Positions 7,360 to 16,680 of a stretch of DNA of 64,000 nucleotides are shown piece after piece (positions within the stretch are counted from its first letter, which is position 1; every line of letters starts with the position of its first letter). The stretch is from Chloroflexota bacterium (GTDB taxonomy: Bacteria > Chloroflexota > Anaerolineae > Anaerolineales > Villigracilaceae), in contig JAJYLQ010000003.1 in the NCBI GenBank assembly GCA_021787595.1, forward strand, positions 16,852-80,851. Reading direction: 5' to 3'. The position numbers and the translations under genes are program-made. The notes under the pieces were generated by a model. The model was not told the DNA's origin. It saw only the letters and a list, made by a program, of their open reading frames with translations, and did no database searches.

Positions 7360-8547
7360 CTAATCCAACATTTGTTTCGTTTTTTGTTTACCGCGCGAGC
7401 GCATCACATCCAACAAACGCGGGATGATTTCCGAATACATCTTATACCAAAACGGATTGGGCGCATAATCCCACGCGCCGAGCGTGCGGACGACCTGCCC
7501 GCCCAGCCCTTCCTTGAAGCGGAACACGCCCCACATCGAATCAGACTCATTGAATTCATCCGGCGCGCCCCAAAGATCATAGACTGAACAGCCATGCGCT
7601 TTTGCGCGTTTCATCGCTTCCCATTGCAAAAGATAATTCGGCATTTTCTCGCGGTGCGCTTCACGCGACATGCCGTAAACATAATAGGCGCGCCCGGCAA
7701 AATAAAAGAGAAAGATTGCGGCGACGGGTTCACCATCAACTTGAGCAATCAGCGGTTCAGCAAATGGCGGACGGTGGACGGTGGACGATTGACGGTCTCC
7801 GGTCAACGGTCTATTGTCCATAAATTGATTCCAAACCGTTTGGTAGTAATCTTCATTGCGAATCACAAATCCATCACGCACGGATGTTTCTGCGTACATT
7901 TGGTAAAGCATCGGCAAATCATCTTTCGTTCCGATGCGAACTGTCACGCCCTTTTTCTCGGCGAGGCGGACGTTATACCGCGTCTTCTGTTTCATGCGCG
8001 CTAACATTTCATCTTCGGATGAAGACAAATCGATCAAAACTGTATTCTTGAATTGGATTTGATCCGACGAGAATCGCCAGCCTCTGCGTTTCAATTCGGA
8101 CATCACGGCCTGGCCGCCGTTATCTTCGCGCGAATCTTCGCTTTCAGGGACTCCCGTTCCCAGCGCAACATCGGGATCAAGTTTCAAAAAGATCGCGCCC
8201 TGCTTTTTCGCGAAGGATTGCAGATCGTCCAGAACACGATTACGAAGCGCCTCATTTGTCCAATCGAGCAGCGGCCCTTTCGGCGCGTACAAGATGCAAA
8301 GCCGCGCGGCGAATCCGCGCGAAAGGACGGTGCGCTTCAAGATTAGGCAAGTGGCAATACAGTGATCAGTAATCAGTGACCAGTGATCAGTGACTGGTGA
8401 CTGGTCACTGATTACTACAAACTGATCCTCCGTCCACACGGCGTAGAACGGCTTCCATCCATACTTCGCTTTGACTTGTGCCCATTCATACGTTTGGAGG
8501 AAATGAGGATGGGGCAATTCAGAAATAATTTCATCCCAGGAACTCAT
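7360..8547 (-). CDS. FemAB-like peptidoglycan bridge aminoacyltransferase (copy 1)
   Basis: Predicted 395-residue protein of the FemX/FemA/MurM type, a GNAT-fold enzyme that takes an amino acid from aminoacyl-tRNA and adds it to the peptide of lipid II. Landmarks are LQTYEWAQVK near the N terminus, MKQKTRYNVRLAEKKGVTVR in the middle and YLLQWEAMKRAKAHGCSVYDLWG near the C terminus. It follows copy 2 with no gap (stop TAA 8548-8550 directly before ATG 8547), so the two form one operon. Two blocks of degenerate 7-bp repeats (7772-7820 and 8360-8415) are translated within it and give low-complexity peptides absent from copy 2 at those places. Confidence 0.85.
   Translation of the reverse strand: MSSWDEIISELPHPHFLQTYEWAQVKAKYGWKPFYAVWTEDQFVVISDQSPVTDHWSLITDHCIATCLILKRTVLSRGFAARLCILYAPKGPLLDWTNEALRNRVLDDLQSFAKKQGAIFLKLDPDVALGTGVPESEDSREDNGGQAVMSELKRRGWRFSSDQIQFKNTVLIDLSSSEDEMLARMKQKTRYNVRLAEKKGVTVRIGTKDDLPMLYQMYAETSVRDGFVIRNEDYYQTVWNQFMDNRPLTGDRQSSTVHRPPFAEPLIAQVDGEPVAAIFLFYFAGRAYYVYGMSREAHREKMPNYLLQWEAMKRAKAHGCSVYDLWGAPDEFNESDSMWGVFRFKEGLGGQVVRTLGAWDYAPNPFWYKMYSEIIPRLLDVMRSRGKQKTKQMLD
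7772..7820. repeat. Seven degenerate 7-bp tandem repeats inside the first femX-like gene
   Basis: Units read CGGTGGA, CGGTGGA, CGATTGA, CGGTCTC, CGGTCAA, CGGTCTA, TTGTCCA. The reading frame of the host gene stays open. Confidence 0.85.
8360..8415. repeat. Eight degenerate 7-bp tandem repeats inside the first femX-like gene
   Basis: Units read CAGTGAT, CAGTAAT, CAGTGAC, CAGTGAT, CAGTGAC, TGGTGAC, TGGTCAC, TGATTAC. They encode SDQSPVTDHWSLITDH in the host frame. A similar AGTGATC array lies between two genes at 17496-17526. Confidence 0.9.
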
Positions 8548-9540
8548 TTATCCGCCCTCGCGTCCTGCCAGACGCCGCAAGTAAAATTTATAAAGCAGCG
8601 GGCTATATACTTTATCCAGCGCTTGCGCGGCGCGCTTCAACTCGCCGCCAAAGCCGCGCTTGAAGCGATAGACTCCCCACAAACCATCGCTGCGTTTTTC
8701 GAATTGCGCTTCGAGAATCGATTCGTCTTCATCAGGCACGCCCCACAGATCGTATTCTTCGCAGCCGCGCGCTTTTGCCCAGCGCATCGCTTCCCACTGA
8801 AGCAAATACGTCGGCATGCGATTGCGTTCTTCATCATTGGACGCACCGTAGACATACCAGGCGCGCCGTCCGCGTGCGAAGACCATCAAAGCTGCCAGCG
8901 GTCTGTTTTCAAATTCGGCAACAAGCAATTCGCATATCCCGGCTGGATGAAATAATTCATAGGCGCGGCGATAATATTCGAGGGAATGAACGCCAAAACC
9001 ATCGCGTCCGCCAGTAATAAGCATCATTTTATGAAAGGTATCAATATCATTCCATGAGCGGACGGTCACGCCCTTCTTTTCCGCGAGCCGAACGTTGTAG
9101 CGGCATTTCTGTTTCATACGCGCAAGGATTTCGTCTTCGCTCCCGCAAATGTCAACAATAATCGTACGAGGAGGTTGAATGTTGTGCTTTGAAAGGATGA
9201 AAGATGAAAGATGAAGGATGAAATTATCCTGCCAAGCATCAGGCTCGATCTTCAAGAATATAGCATGACGCTTTTTGCAGGCTAAATCCACTTCCGTCCA
9301 AAACTGCCCACTACTCACTGATAACTGATCACCGAACACTGGCTTCGGCATGTATCCGATTGTAAAACCCAGCGGCAGTTTGCGGAAAAGAATCTGTGCG
9401 CCGGCATCGCCGTTGATCACGCGAACGGCTTCCCATCCAAACGCGGATTTCAATTCGCCCCATTCGCCGGTCTGCAAAAGATGGGCGTTGGGATGATGTC
9501 GAAGAAATTGATTCCAATCGGCGAGGGAAACTTCGGGCAT
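8548..9540 (-). CDS. FemAB-like peptidoglycan bridge aminoacyltransferase (copy 2)
   Basis: Predicted 330-residue paralogue of the preceding gene with the same landmarks: LLQTGEWGELKSAFGW near the start, MKQKCRYNVRLAEKKGVTVR in the middle and YLLQWEAMRWAKARGCEEYDLWG near the end. Tandem FemAB genes usually add successive residues of the interpeptide bridge. The start is ATG 9540 (MPEVSLADW). The frame can be extended to 9687, but only by reading through the 93-bp palindromic repeat, so I reject that extension. Two short heptamer arrays (9195-9222 and 9311-9331) are translated here too. Confidence 0.85.
   Translation of the reverse strand: MPEVSLADWNQFLRHHPNAHLLQTGEWGELKSAFGWEAVRVINGDAGAQILFRKLPLGFTIGYMPKPVFGDQLSVSSGQFWTEVDLACKKRHAIFLKIEPDAWQDNFILHLSSFILSKHNIQPPRTIIVDICGSEDEILARMKQKCRYNVRLAEKKGVTVRSWNDIDTFHKMMLITGGRDGFGVHSLEYYRRAYELFHPAGICELLVAEFENRPLAALMVFARGRRAWYVYGASNDEERNRMPTYLLQWEAMRWAKARGCEEYDLWGVPDEDESILEAQFEKRSDGLWGVYRFKRGFGGELKRAAQALDKVYSPLLYKFYLRRLAGREGG
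9195..9222. repeat. Four 7-bp tandem repeats (RGATGAA) inside the second femX-like gene
   Basis: Units GGATGAA, AGATGAA, AGATGAA, GGATGAA. Read on the minus strand they add HLSSFILSK-type residues between conserved segments. Confidence 0.8.
9311..9331. repeat. Three 7-bp repeats inside the second femX-like gene
   Basis: Units CTACTCA, CTGATAA, CTGATCA; related in sequence to the ACTGATC arrays at 8360 and 17496. Confidence 0.55.
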
Positions 9541-9594
9541 AAGCAATGTTGGCAAGTTTACAAGTTGAAAAGTTTGAAGGGGTGCACTAAAAGG

Positions 9595-9687
9595 TTGATA
9601 CTGTTGGCGAAATCGGGAATTGCGCCTGCTTACCCGTTTAGCAGGCACACATTTACGGATGGAAAATGAATTCGCCAACAGTATCAA
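9595..9687. repeat. 93-bp palindromic element, copy 1
   Basis: Ends TTGATACTGTTGGCGAA and TTCGCCAACAGTATCAA are perfect inverted repeats of 17 bases. The interior contains CCTGCTTACCCGTTTAGCAGG, a second nested hairpin. The element is identical over 93 bases to 9839-9931 and too short to code for a transposase. It resembles a MITE or REP-like element. Confidence 0.9.
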
Positions 9688-9838
9688 AGGTTGTAAGCGT
9701 ATTTTGATGCGCGGGGCTAAAGCCGCCTGCTCAATACGTGGAAATCCTTCGGATTAGCCTCCTGAGTCGGCTTGTAGCCGACTTCCATGGGCTGAGGCAG
9801 GATTTCAATCCGCCGGAATAGTTGCAGGCTAACAAACT
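9688..9838. repeat. Gene-free segment with three small hairpins between the two 93-bp repeats
   Basis: GGCTAAAGCC, AATCCTTCGGATT and GTCGGCTTGTAGCCGAC form consecutive short stem-loops. No reading frame looks real. With the two flanking 93-bp copies it makes a composite of about 340 bases upstream of the femX-like pair. Confidence 0.5.
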
Positions 9839-9931
9839 TTGATACTGTTGGCGAAATCGGGAATTGCGCCTGCTTACCCGTTTAGCAGGCACACATTTAC
9901 GGATGGAAAATGAATTCGCCAACAGTATCAA
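9839..9931. repeat. 93-bp palindromic element, copy 2
   Basis: Exact direct copy of 9595-9687, same orientation. No base differs, which points to a recent event. Confidence 0.9.
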
Positions 9932-9954
9932 ACTTTGAGCGCTCCCAGTTTGAA

Positions 9955-9994
9955 GGTTCAACTTTCAAACCTTCAAACTTTCAAACCTTTAAAC
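9955..9994. repeat. Five 8-bp degenerate tandem repeats (TTTCAAAC)
   Basis: Units GGTTCAAC, TTTCAAAC, CTTCAAAC, TTTCAAAC, CTTTAAAC. The last unit contains the stop codon of the following minus-strand gene, so the array marks its exact 3' border. Confidence 0.8.
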
Positions 9995-11878
9995 CACCGA
10001 CGTGATTTCCGGCGCAGGCGTCTCGCGGATCGCGGCGCCGGGGATGGACTCGTCGAGCAGGGAAATGATTTCGTCGGCGCGCCCGCTCCGGGTCAGAGAT
10101 TCGAGGCGGGACAATGTCGAATGCAGATCGCCATTCACAACGGTATCTTCATTGTCCGAGCGGAAGATATCGGGATGCGGAGTCTTCTCGTATGTTTTAT
10201 CCTTCTCCCAAAGCTCCTCGCGCAGTTTTTCGCCGGGACGAATGCCGGTGAATTCGATCTCGATGTCGCGTCCGGGTTCGAGGCCGGAGAGACGAATCAA
10301 ATCCTCGGCAAGATCGAGGATGCGAACCTGCTGACCCATGTCGAGCAGAAACGCCTCGCCGCCCTGCCCCATCGAGGCGGCCTGCAAAACAAGATGCACG
10401 GCCTCGGGGATGGTCATGAAATAACGCTCCATGTCGGGATGCGTGACCTTGACCGGCCCGCCACTGGCGATCTGATGCTTGAAGATCGGAATGACGCTGC
10501 CGCGCGAACCCAGCACGTTTCCAAAACGCACAACGGAATAGGCGCGCTTCGTGCGCCGCGCCGCGTCGAGGACGATCATTTCGGCGAGGCGTTTGGTTGC
10601 GCCATAAACACTCGCAGGACGAATCGCTTTATCAGTCGAAATCAATACCAGCCGCTCAACATTTGATTCGAGGGCGGCCTCGGCCACGTTGCGCGTGCCG
10701 ATGACGTTGTTCAGAATCGCTTCCTGGACGTTGGCTTGCATCAACGGAACATGTTTATGTGCCGCGGCATGAAACAGGACTTCGATTTGATGTTCGCGAA
10801 ACACTTCGAGCAAACGTGATTTATCTTTGACGTCCGCGATGACCGGCTCGAGTTTCAACAAGGGATAATCTTCTTTGAGTTCGAGCAATGTTTCAAAGAT
10901 GCTGTTCTCGCCGTGACCGAGAATGACCAACTCCGCCGGATTCCAACGTGCGATCTGGCGCGATAACTCGCGGCCAATCGAACCGCCCGCGCCGGTGACC
11001 AGCACGCGCTTTCCATTCAGCGCGGCTCCAATCATTTCCTCGTGAATGCGGCGCGGTTCGCGGCGAAGCAGGTCTGTGATGTCCACTTCGCGCAAACGGC
11101 TGACGCTGATCCGACCGCCGATGAGTTCATAAATGCCCGGCATCGTGCGCGAGGGAATGCCTTTGACGCGGCACGCGTCATTGACAAGCCGCACCACGCG
11201 TCCGGGCGCGGACGGAATGGCAAAGATCACTTCATCAACGTTTTGGCTGTCGAGAACATCGGCAATGTCGCCGACAAGTCCGATCACCGGAATGCCGTAG
11301 ATTTCCTGTCGCTGTTTGACCGGATCATCGTCGAGGAAGCCGATCGGCGTCAAATTAAGCTGCGACGATTTTTGAAGTTCGCGCACCACCAGCGCGCCCG
11401 CGTCGCCCGCGCCGATGATCAGCGCGCGGCGCGTCTTTCCATTTTTCGGCGCAGCGGTTTGTTCCGCCAGAATGCGAAGAGCAAAGCGCGAGCCGCCGAT
11501 CAAAACGAGAGACAATAACCAATCAATGCCCAACGCAGAACGCGGCATACCGGGCAATACAATATGCAATGCTAAAAAGATCAGCATCACGCCGGACGTA
11601 ATGACCGATCCTGTTGTCACCGCGGCGGTGATCAAACGAAGTTCATGCGTGCTGGCATAAATCCAAATGCGGCGATACAAACCAAAAAAATAAAAGGTCG
11701 GGATTTTGACGATCAATGCCACAACGCACATGAAAAGAATCGCCGGAAAATAAAAGGGCAATTGGCCCACATCGAGCCGCAGCGCGAAACTGCCCATCAC
11801 CGAAACGACGATGAGCGCCAGGTCGCCGATCAAAACGTAACGATTGCGAAAATGCGGCCTTCGTTTTATTGCATCCAT
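9989..11878 (-). CDS. Membrane-bound nucleotide-sugar dehydratase/epimerase (PglF/FlaA1/CapD-like)
   Basis: Predicted 629-residue protein: four N-terminal membrane helices (about residues 15-125), a CoA-binding-like Rossmann segment and a C-terminal SDR domain opening with VLVTGAGGSIGRELSRQI. The block STDKAIRPASVYGATKRLAEM gives the catalytic Lys and a Tyr where PglF/WbpM-type enzymes carry Met, so it is FlaA1-like in this respect. Such enzymes start UDP-GlcNAc-derived sugar synthesis, giving 4-keto-6-deoxy or 5-epimerised products, for exopolysaccharide or glycan assembly. It overlaps the upstream epimerase gene by 13 bases and is the last gene of the polysaccharide operon. The exact sugar product is unknown. 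Confidence 0.85.
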   Translation of the reverse strand: MDAIKRRPHFRNRYVLIGDLALIVVSVMGSFALRLDVGQLPFYFPAILFMCVVALIVKIPTFYFFGLYRRIWIYASTHELRLITAAVTTGSVITSGVMLIFLALHIVLPGMPRSALGIDWLLSLVLIGGSRFALRILAEQTAAPKNGKTRRALIIGAGDAGALVVRELQKSSQLNLTPIGFLDDDPVKQRQEIYGIPVIGLVGDIADVLDSQNVDEVIFAIPSAPGRVVRLVNDACRVKGIPSRTMPGIYELIGGRISVSRLREVDITDLLRREPRRIHEEMIGAALNGKRVLVTGAGGSIGRELSRQIARWNPAELVILGHGENSIFETLLELKEDYPLLKLEPVIADVKDKSRLLEVFREHQIEVLFHAAAHKHVPLMQANVQEAILNNVIGTRNVAEAALESNVERLVLISTDKAIRPASVYGATKRLAEMIVLDAARRTKRAYSVVRFGNVLGSRGSVIPIFKHQIASGGPVKVTHPDMERYFMTIPEAVHLVLQAASMGQGGEAFLLDMGQQVRILDLAEDLIRLSGLEPGRDIEIEFTGIRPGEKLREELWEKDKTYEKTPHPDIFRSDNEDTVVNGDLHSTLSRLESLTRSGRADEIISLLDESIPGAAIRETPAPEITSVV

Positions 11879-12828
11879 TCGACCATTTCTTTCAATCCAT
11901 CCGTCAGCGAAGTCTGCGCCTTGAAGCCAATCACTTTTTCGGCTTTGCTCGGAGAACCAAGCGATTTGTAAATATCACCGGCGCGCGGCGCATCGAAGAC
12001 GGGCTTCGGCGTTTTGGGGAAAAGTTCATGCAGCACATTGACCAAGTCCAAAATGCGCGTCTCCGCGCCGGTGCAAATGTTGAAGATTTGTCCGGCCGCG
12101 GCGGGATGTTCGGACGCAATCAAATTGGCGCGTACCACATCACCGACAAAGATCAGATCGCGCGTCTGTCCGCCATCGCCAAAGATCGTGACCGGCTTGC
12201 CGTCGCGCAGGCGGCGGATAAAAATCGGGACGGCTGCGGCATACATCGAGTCCGGGCGCTGGCGCGGGCCATACACATTGAAGTATCGCAGCGCGGCTAC
12301 TTCGAGTCCAAACGACAACGTATAAAGTTCAGCATACATTTCGTCCACGCGCTTCGACACACCATAAGGCGACAGTGGTCGAAACGGTGTGTCTTCCAAT
12401 AGCGGCAGCGCGTCCGCGTCGCCGTACACGGCCGCGCTGGATGCAATCACCGCGCGGCGCACTCCGGCTTTGCGCGCGGCCTCGAACAGAGTCGAAGTGC
12501 CGCTGATGTTGACATCGAAACACTCCTGCGGCTTCTCCATCGATTCGGGCGCAGAGACAAACGCAGCTTCGTGAAAAATGATCTCGACATCGTGCACGGC
12601 TTCCGCGACTTTGGCCGCGTCGCGCACGTCTCCTTCCAGGATTTCAAGTCGGCGGCGCGGCGCCGCGGCGACACTTCCGTTTTTTGAGTCGGTCAGCCCT
12701 TCGAGGTTTTCGCGCGTGCCGCTCGAAAAATCATCCAGCACGCGGACGAACGCGCCCTGCTCGAGCAGCGTCCGCACAATATGCGATCCAATGAATCCAG
12801 CCCCGCCAGTGACAAGATAACGCTTCAT
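11866..12828 (-). CDS. NAD-dependent sugar epimerase (UDP-glucose 4-epimerase-like)
   Basis: Predicted 320-residue extended SDR. The nucleotide-binding motif TGGAGFIGSHIVRTLL opens the protein, and YGVSKRVDEMY provides the YxxxK active-site pair. ALRYFNVYGPRQRPDSMYAA is the sugar-side landmark of GalE/WbpP-like epimerases. It probably interconverts UDP-sugars for the surface polysaccharide made by the surrounding operon. It begins directly after the sugar-transferase stop (12829) and overlaps the next gene by 13 bases. Substrate cannot be fixed from sequence. Confidence 0.85.
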   Translation of the reverse strand: MKRYLVTGGAGFIGSHIVRTLLEQGAFVRVLDDFSSGTRENLEGLTDSKNGSVAAAPRRRLEILEGDVRDAAKVAEAVHDVEIIFHEAAFVSAPESMEKPQECFDVNISGTSTLFEAARKAGVRRAVIASSAAVYGDADALPLLEDTPFRPLSPYGVSKRVDEMYAELYTLSFGLEVAALRYFNVYGPRQRPDSMYAAAVPIFIRRLRDGKPVTIFGDGGQTRDLIFVGDVVRANLIASEHPAAAGQIFNICTGAETRILDLVNVLHELFPKTPKPVFDAPRAGDIYKSLGSPSKAEKVIGFKAQTSLTDGLKEMVEWMQ

Positions 12829-14271
12829 CTATCTTCCCTTCATGCTCAAGGCTGTGCCGACTGTGCGAAGCACGATCATCAAATCCATCATAAAGGAGCG
12901 ATGCTTGATGTAATAAAGATCATATTCCAATTTGACAGCCGTTTCGGTGACATTGGCAACATAACCATAATTGATCTGTGCCCAGCCCGCCAGTCCCGGC
13001 TTGACCAATAATCGGGCGCGATAAAATGGAATCTCCTTTTGAAATTGCTTGACCAGCGAAGGACGTTCGGGGCGTGGTCCAACCAGGCTCATTTCCCCGT
13101 GTACGACATTCCAGAACTGCGGCAGTTCATCGAGGCGCGTGCGCCGCAGAAAATTTCCAACGCGCGTCACGCGAGGATCGTTTTCCTCGGCAAGTTTAGC
13201 CTCACCGTCAGGTTCGGCATTCTGACACATCGTGCGGTATTTGTAGATGCGGAAGACGCGTCCGCCCTTGCCAAGGCGCGTCTGGGCATAGATGATCGGC
13301 GCACCACTGTCAATGGCTGTTGCAATGGCGACAAACGGGAAGGTCAGAATAAACACGGCGAGGCCAGCTAATCCGCCAATGATATCAATCAGGCGCTTGA
13401 ATACTTCATACGCCATGCTGATCCGCAGTTGATCCACAAACGAACGGATCAACCAATCCGATTCGAGGTGATGGATTGGAACGCGTTGAGCAATCTCTTC
13501 GTAAAGGATTGGCATGCGTGTCACTTCCACGCCCTGCTCCTGCGCGTCGAGGATGGTTTGGAATGTGGCGCCCTGCACCTCGCCGGTAATGGACATCACC
13601 AAATCAGATACGCGGTAGCGATCCACGATCTCGAGCAAATGCCTGCTGGAGCCGAGCACCTGGAAACCTTCAAAGTAATGTTTTGATTTTTTGGGATCAT
13701 CGTCAATGAATCCGATGATGCTGAACGGCGGCGGGTTTAATTTTCGATACACGCGCGCCAGAGTCAAACCTGCCTTGCCGGCGCCGACGATCAGCATGCG
13801 CCGCTGGAGTCCGGATGAAGTGTAGAGTCGGATGTAGGCCGCGCGCCAGATCAAAGTCAGGAAGGAGGCGAGCAGGAGAAACGCGCCGACGACGATGCGC
13901 GGAAGATATCCCGGATCCTGATTGAGAATGAACACCAGGGCATAGATCGCAAACCCCACAAACGCCGCAGCCGCAATGCCGCGCAGGGTCCTGCGCCAGT
14001 TGCTCGCGGTATGCGGCTCATAAAGTTCGACCATCAACAGGAGCCAGCCAAGCGGCAGCAGGTAAAACCAAAACGGCACGCTGATCTTTACCAGCAGTTC
14101 GGCACGTTCGGTCCGCATCCCCAATTCGATCAAACGATAAATGGAGTATTCCTTCCAAACGTATAATGCCAGGAAAGCCGCCGAGATGGAAGCCGCCAAA
14201 TCTCCCAGCAAAAGGAGGAAGCGATGCTCATTGGGCCGCAATCGCAGGCCGGGACGCAATGGTTCAGCCAT
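12829..14271 (-). CDS. Polyprenyl-phosphate sugar-1-phosphate transferase (exopolysaccharide initiation)
   Basis: Predicted 480-residue WbaP/CpsE-type enzyme. Several membrane helices and a Rossmann-like middle part ([17 protein letters not shown]) precede the catalytic bacterial sugar transferase domain with [19 protein letters not shown] and [13 protein letters not shown]. It loads the first sugar-phosphate on undecaprenyl phosphate, the committed step of exopolysaccharide repeat synthesis. I chose ATG 14271, which overlaps the stop of the upstream glycosyltransferase by eight bases; the longer frame to 14346 runs far into that gene. Confidence 0.88.
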   Translation of the reverse strand: MAEPLRPGLRLRPNEHRFLLLLGDLAASISAAFLALYVWKEYSIYRLIELGMRTERAELLVKISVPFWFYLLPLGWLLLMVELYEPHTASNWRRTLRGIAAAAFVGFAIYALVFILNQDPGYLPRIVVGAFLLLASFLTLIWRAAYIRLYTSSGLQRRMLIVGAGKAGLTLARVYRKLNPPPFSIIGFIDDDPKKSKHYFEGFQVLGSSRHLLEIVDRYRVSDLVMSITGEVQGATFQTILDAQEQGVEVTRMPILYEEIAQRVPIHHLESDWLIRSFVDQLRISMAYEVFKRLIDIIGGLAGLAVFILTFPFVAIATAIDSGAPIIYAQTRLGKGGRVFRIYKYRTMCQNAEPDGEAKLAEENDPRVTRVGNFLRRTRLDELPQFWNVVHGEMSLVGPRPERPSLVKQFQKEIPFYRARLLVKPGLAGWAQINYGYVANVTETAVKLEYDLYYIKHRSFMMDLMIVLRTVGTALSMKGR

Positions 14272-15280
14272 GATCGGCAAAGGGTGTCGAAACCAGACTC
14301 CATAAAAATCCGCTCCCCCACGAAAGATGCATGGTGGTAATCGCAAGCATCAGACCTGGAATGAGGAGCGGTTTGCGCTGACGGAGAAAAAGGTAAATGC
14401 CTGCCGCCATCAGCGTGAAAAGATAAATGATGATTTCAAAGAACAGAATCCATCCTGCCACGACCAGGAAAAAAGAAAACAAAACAAGGAAGATCAGGCT
14501 CGCCGCAAACAACGGCGGCAATGCCTGGCGCCAGCGCAGCGTGCCGGGATAACGCCTGAGCATTTTGAACTTCCAAAAGCCATAACGCCAGTATTGCTTT
14601 GCAAGTTCGATCAGCGAAGCGCGCGCAAAATAGGCGGAGCGGATCTGCGGATCGAGCCAGACGATGCCGCCCGACCTGCGGATGCGCACGTTGAATTCGT
14701 AATCTTCATTCGTCAACAGCGTTTCGTCGAAGCCGCCGATTTGTTGGATCAGCTCACGGCGGAACGCGCCGAACGGCACTGTGTCCACCGAACCGGCGCG
14801 GGCGGCAAAACGATACATCGCGTCGCCCACACCCAGCGGATGCGCGGCCGCGGCCGCGATGGATTCCGCCATCCAGCCTTCGCCGCCGGGTCGGATCATC
14901 CACACGCCGCCAACGTTGCTGCCGCGCCCAGCTTCCAGCGCGGAGACGCATCGCTCCACATAATCCGGGATCGGCATCGAATGCGCGTCGAGGCGGAGGA
15001 GGATCTCGCCGCGTGCCGCGGCAATCGCCAGATTCAACCCGGATGGGATCGTGCGCCGCGCATTATCCACAACGCGCAATAAGAAGTCCGGGCGTTCCTG
15101 TTGGAATGCCGCAACAACCTGACGCGTGGCATCCTGTGAAAGTGCATCCGCGATCACGATTTCCATCTGCGCCCGCGGATACGTCTGCGCGAGGAGCGCA
15201 TCCAGAAGGAAACGAATGGTCGCCTGTTCATTGTAACATGGGACGATAACCGACACGAAAGGGGGCATGGAAGCGGGCAT
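14264..15280 (-). CDS. Family 2 glycosyltransferase with C-terminal membrane helices
   Basis: Predicted 338-residue protein. The N terminus FVSVIVPCYNEQATIRFLLDALL is the GT-A nucleotide-sugar binding start, followed by LLRLDAHSMP with the DxD-type metal site and a later NEDYEFNVRIRRSGG block holding the base region. Two or three hydrophobic helices end the protein, similar to ExoA-like enzymes. It adds a sugar to a lipid-linked chain at the inner face of the membrane. It is the first gene of the polysaccharide operon and lies 23 bases after the histidine kinase stop. Confidence 0.85.
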   Translation of the reverse strand: MPASMPPFVSVIVPCYNEQATIRFLLDALLAQTYPRAQMEIVIADALSQDATRQVVAAFQQERPDFLLRVVDNARRTIPSGLNLAIAAARGEILLRLDAHSMPIPDYVERCVSALEAGRGSNVGGVWMIRPGGEGWMAESIAAAAAHPLGVGDAMYRFAARAGSVDTVPFGAFRRELIQQIGGFDETLLTNEDYEFNVRIRRSGGIVWLDPQIRSAYFARASLIELAKQYWRYGFWKFKMLRRYPGTLRWRQALPPLFAASLIFLVLFSFFLVVAGWILFFEIIIYLFTLMAAGIYLFLRQRKPLLIPGLMLAITTMHLSWGSGFLWSLVSTPFADHG

Positions 15281-15303
15281 TCTCCAGATCCTCCAACCGG
15301 GAG

Positions 15304-16680
15304 TTAATTTCGATTCAGCGGCAAGTGAACAATGAAGGCTGTTCCCCGCCCGGGGGCGCTGCGGACGCTGATTCTACCACCGTGCGCCGCCACGAAATCA
15401 TGAACGATGGCCAGTCCCAATCCCGCGCCATGTTTTTCTCCGCCAGCACGCGCGGAGTCGGCTTGATAGAAGCGGTCGAAGATATGCGGGATGGCATCAG
15501 CAGGGATTCCCTCGCCCGTGTCGCTGACGGAAACCTGCACCTCGCCGCGATCCTGCACAGCGCGGATGGAGACCGTGCCGCCGCGCGGCGTGAACTTCAA
15601 CGCGTTATCCACAAGATTTGTGAAAACCTGCGCCAGCCGATCGCCATCGCCATTCAATATCGGCAGGTCGTTCGCCAAATCCACATTCAAGTTGACGCCA
15701 GCATCGGACGCCATCGGCGAAAATTTTTCCGCGATGCCGTTCAATAAAGCGGTCATATTTACCGGGGCAACGTTCAAATCCGCGGTGCCGGAATCGAGCC
15801 GCGCCAAATCAAGGAGATCGAGCGCCATGCGATGCATCCGTCCGGCTTCGTTGTAAATCACCTGCGCGGCTTGCTGGCGCGCTTCCGGCGTATCAGCAGT
15901 TCCATCCAGAATGGCTTGAGCGAATCCCTGAACCGATGTCAGCGGCGTTTTCAATTCGTGCGAGACATTGGCGACGAAATCGCGCTGTGAATTTTGAGTG
16001 GATAACACGCGCACCAGCATGGCATTGAAAGACCGCGTCAACTCCCGGACTTCGTGCGGACCGCCCTCCGAAACAACCCGGACGCCATCTGACGGCATCG
16101 TCCGCGAAACCGCGATGATCTGCTGCAAAGGATCCGCAACCCACCGCGCGATCGCGTAGGCGAGGATCAACGACAGCAGCAAAGCGATCAGCCCGCCTTC
16201 GGCCAAAGGCACAAGCAGTTCATCGGTCAGCACCGCCAGCGCGGCGACTTTTGGCCGGGCTGCCGCCACCATCAGCCAGTCCCCATCCGGCAGACGCTTC
16301 AAGGAGTACAACCAGACCTTTCCGGAAAAATCGCGAATGGACGGAGCGGCTCGAGGAAGGATCGGCGCGATCGGGAGGGAAAGCGCTGCCTCACTGCTGG
16401 AACTATCCCGCAGCAGCGCGCCATTTTTCGCGAAGACCAGGGCGCGAACGTTAAAAGCCTGAGCGATCACCGCCAGGCGGTCCACCGGCTGGGTCTGCGT
16501 CAGAAGCGCCGGTTGAGCGGCCAAAATTTCCTGCGCGGCCCGAAGCCGCGTCTCCGTCTGACGATACAGCACCGGATTGCTGGCAATATAAAGAATCAAA
16601 ACAATCGCCACAACCACGAGAGCTGTGACGATCAGGAAAGCATAGCTAAGCCAGAGACGAGAACGGAGGGAGGAAAACAT
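15304..16680 (-). CDS. Sensor histidine kinase (HAMP, HisKA, HATPase)
   Basis: Predicted 458-residue membrane kinase. A first helix at residues 8-32 and a second near 160-180 enclose an extracellular sensing domain, followed by HAMP. The phosphorylated His is in FVANVSHELKTPLTSVQGF, and the ATP-binding part contains NLVDNALKFTP and DTGEGIP. Together with the OmpR-type regulator immediately upstream it makes a two-component pair. The gap between the two (131 bases) has a small GCAGACTTTAGTCTGC hairpin. Being directly upstream of the polysaccharide genes, it may control them; this is inference. Confidence 0.9.
   Translation of the reverse strand: MFSSLRSRLWLSYAFLIVTALVVVAIVLILYIASNPVLYRQTETRLRAAQEILAAQPALLTQTQPVDRLAVIAQAFNVRALVFAKNGALLRDSSSSEAALSLPIAPILPRAAPSIRDFSGKVWLYSLKRLPDGDWLMVAAARPKVAALAVLTDELLVPLAEGGLIALLLSLILAYAIARWVADPLQQIIAVSRTMPSDGVRVVSEGGPHEVRELTRSFNAMLVRVLSTQNSQRDFVANVSHELKTPLTSVQGFAQAILDGTADTPEARQQAAQVIYNEAGRMHRMALDLLDLARLDSGTADLNVAPVNMTALLNGIAEKFSPMASDAGVNLNVDLANDLPILNGDGDRLAQVFTNLVDNALKFTPRGGTVSIRAVQDRGEVQVSVSDTGEGIPADAIPHIFDRFYQADSARAGGEKHGAGLGLAIVHDFVAAHGGRISVRSAPGRGTAFIVHLPLNRN

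Noticed and set aside
8360..8415. CAGTGAT repeats considered as a CRISPR array
   Set aside because: Units are 7 bases with no spacers, and no cas gene is visible in the window.
9540..9687. N-terminal extension of the second femX-like protein from 9687
   Set aside because: The extension is read through the palindromic repeat, whose other copy gives the same peptide in a non-coding place; ATG 9540 starts the conserved protein.
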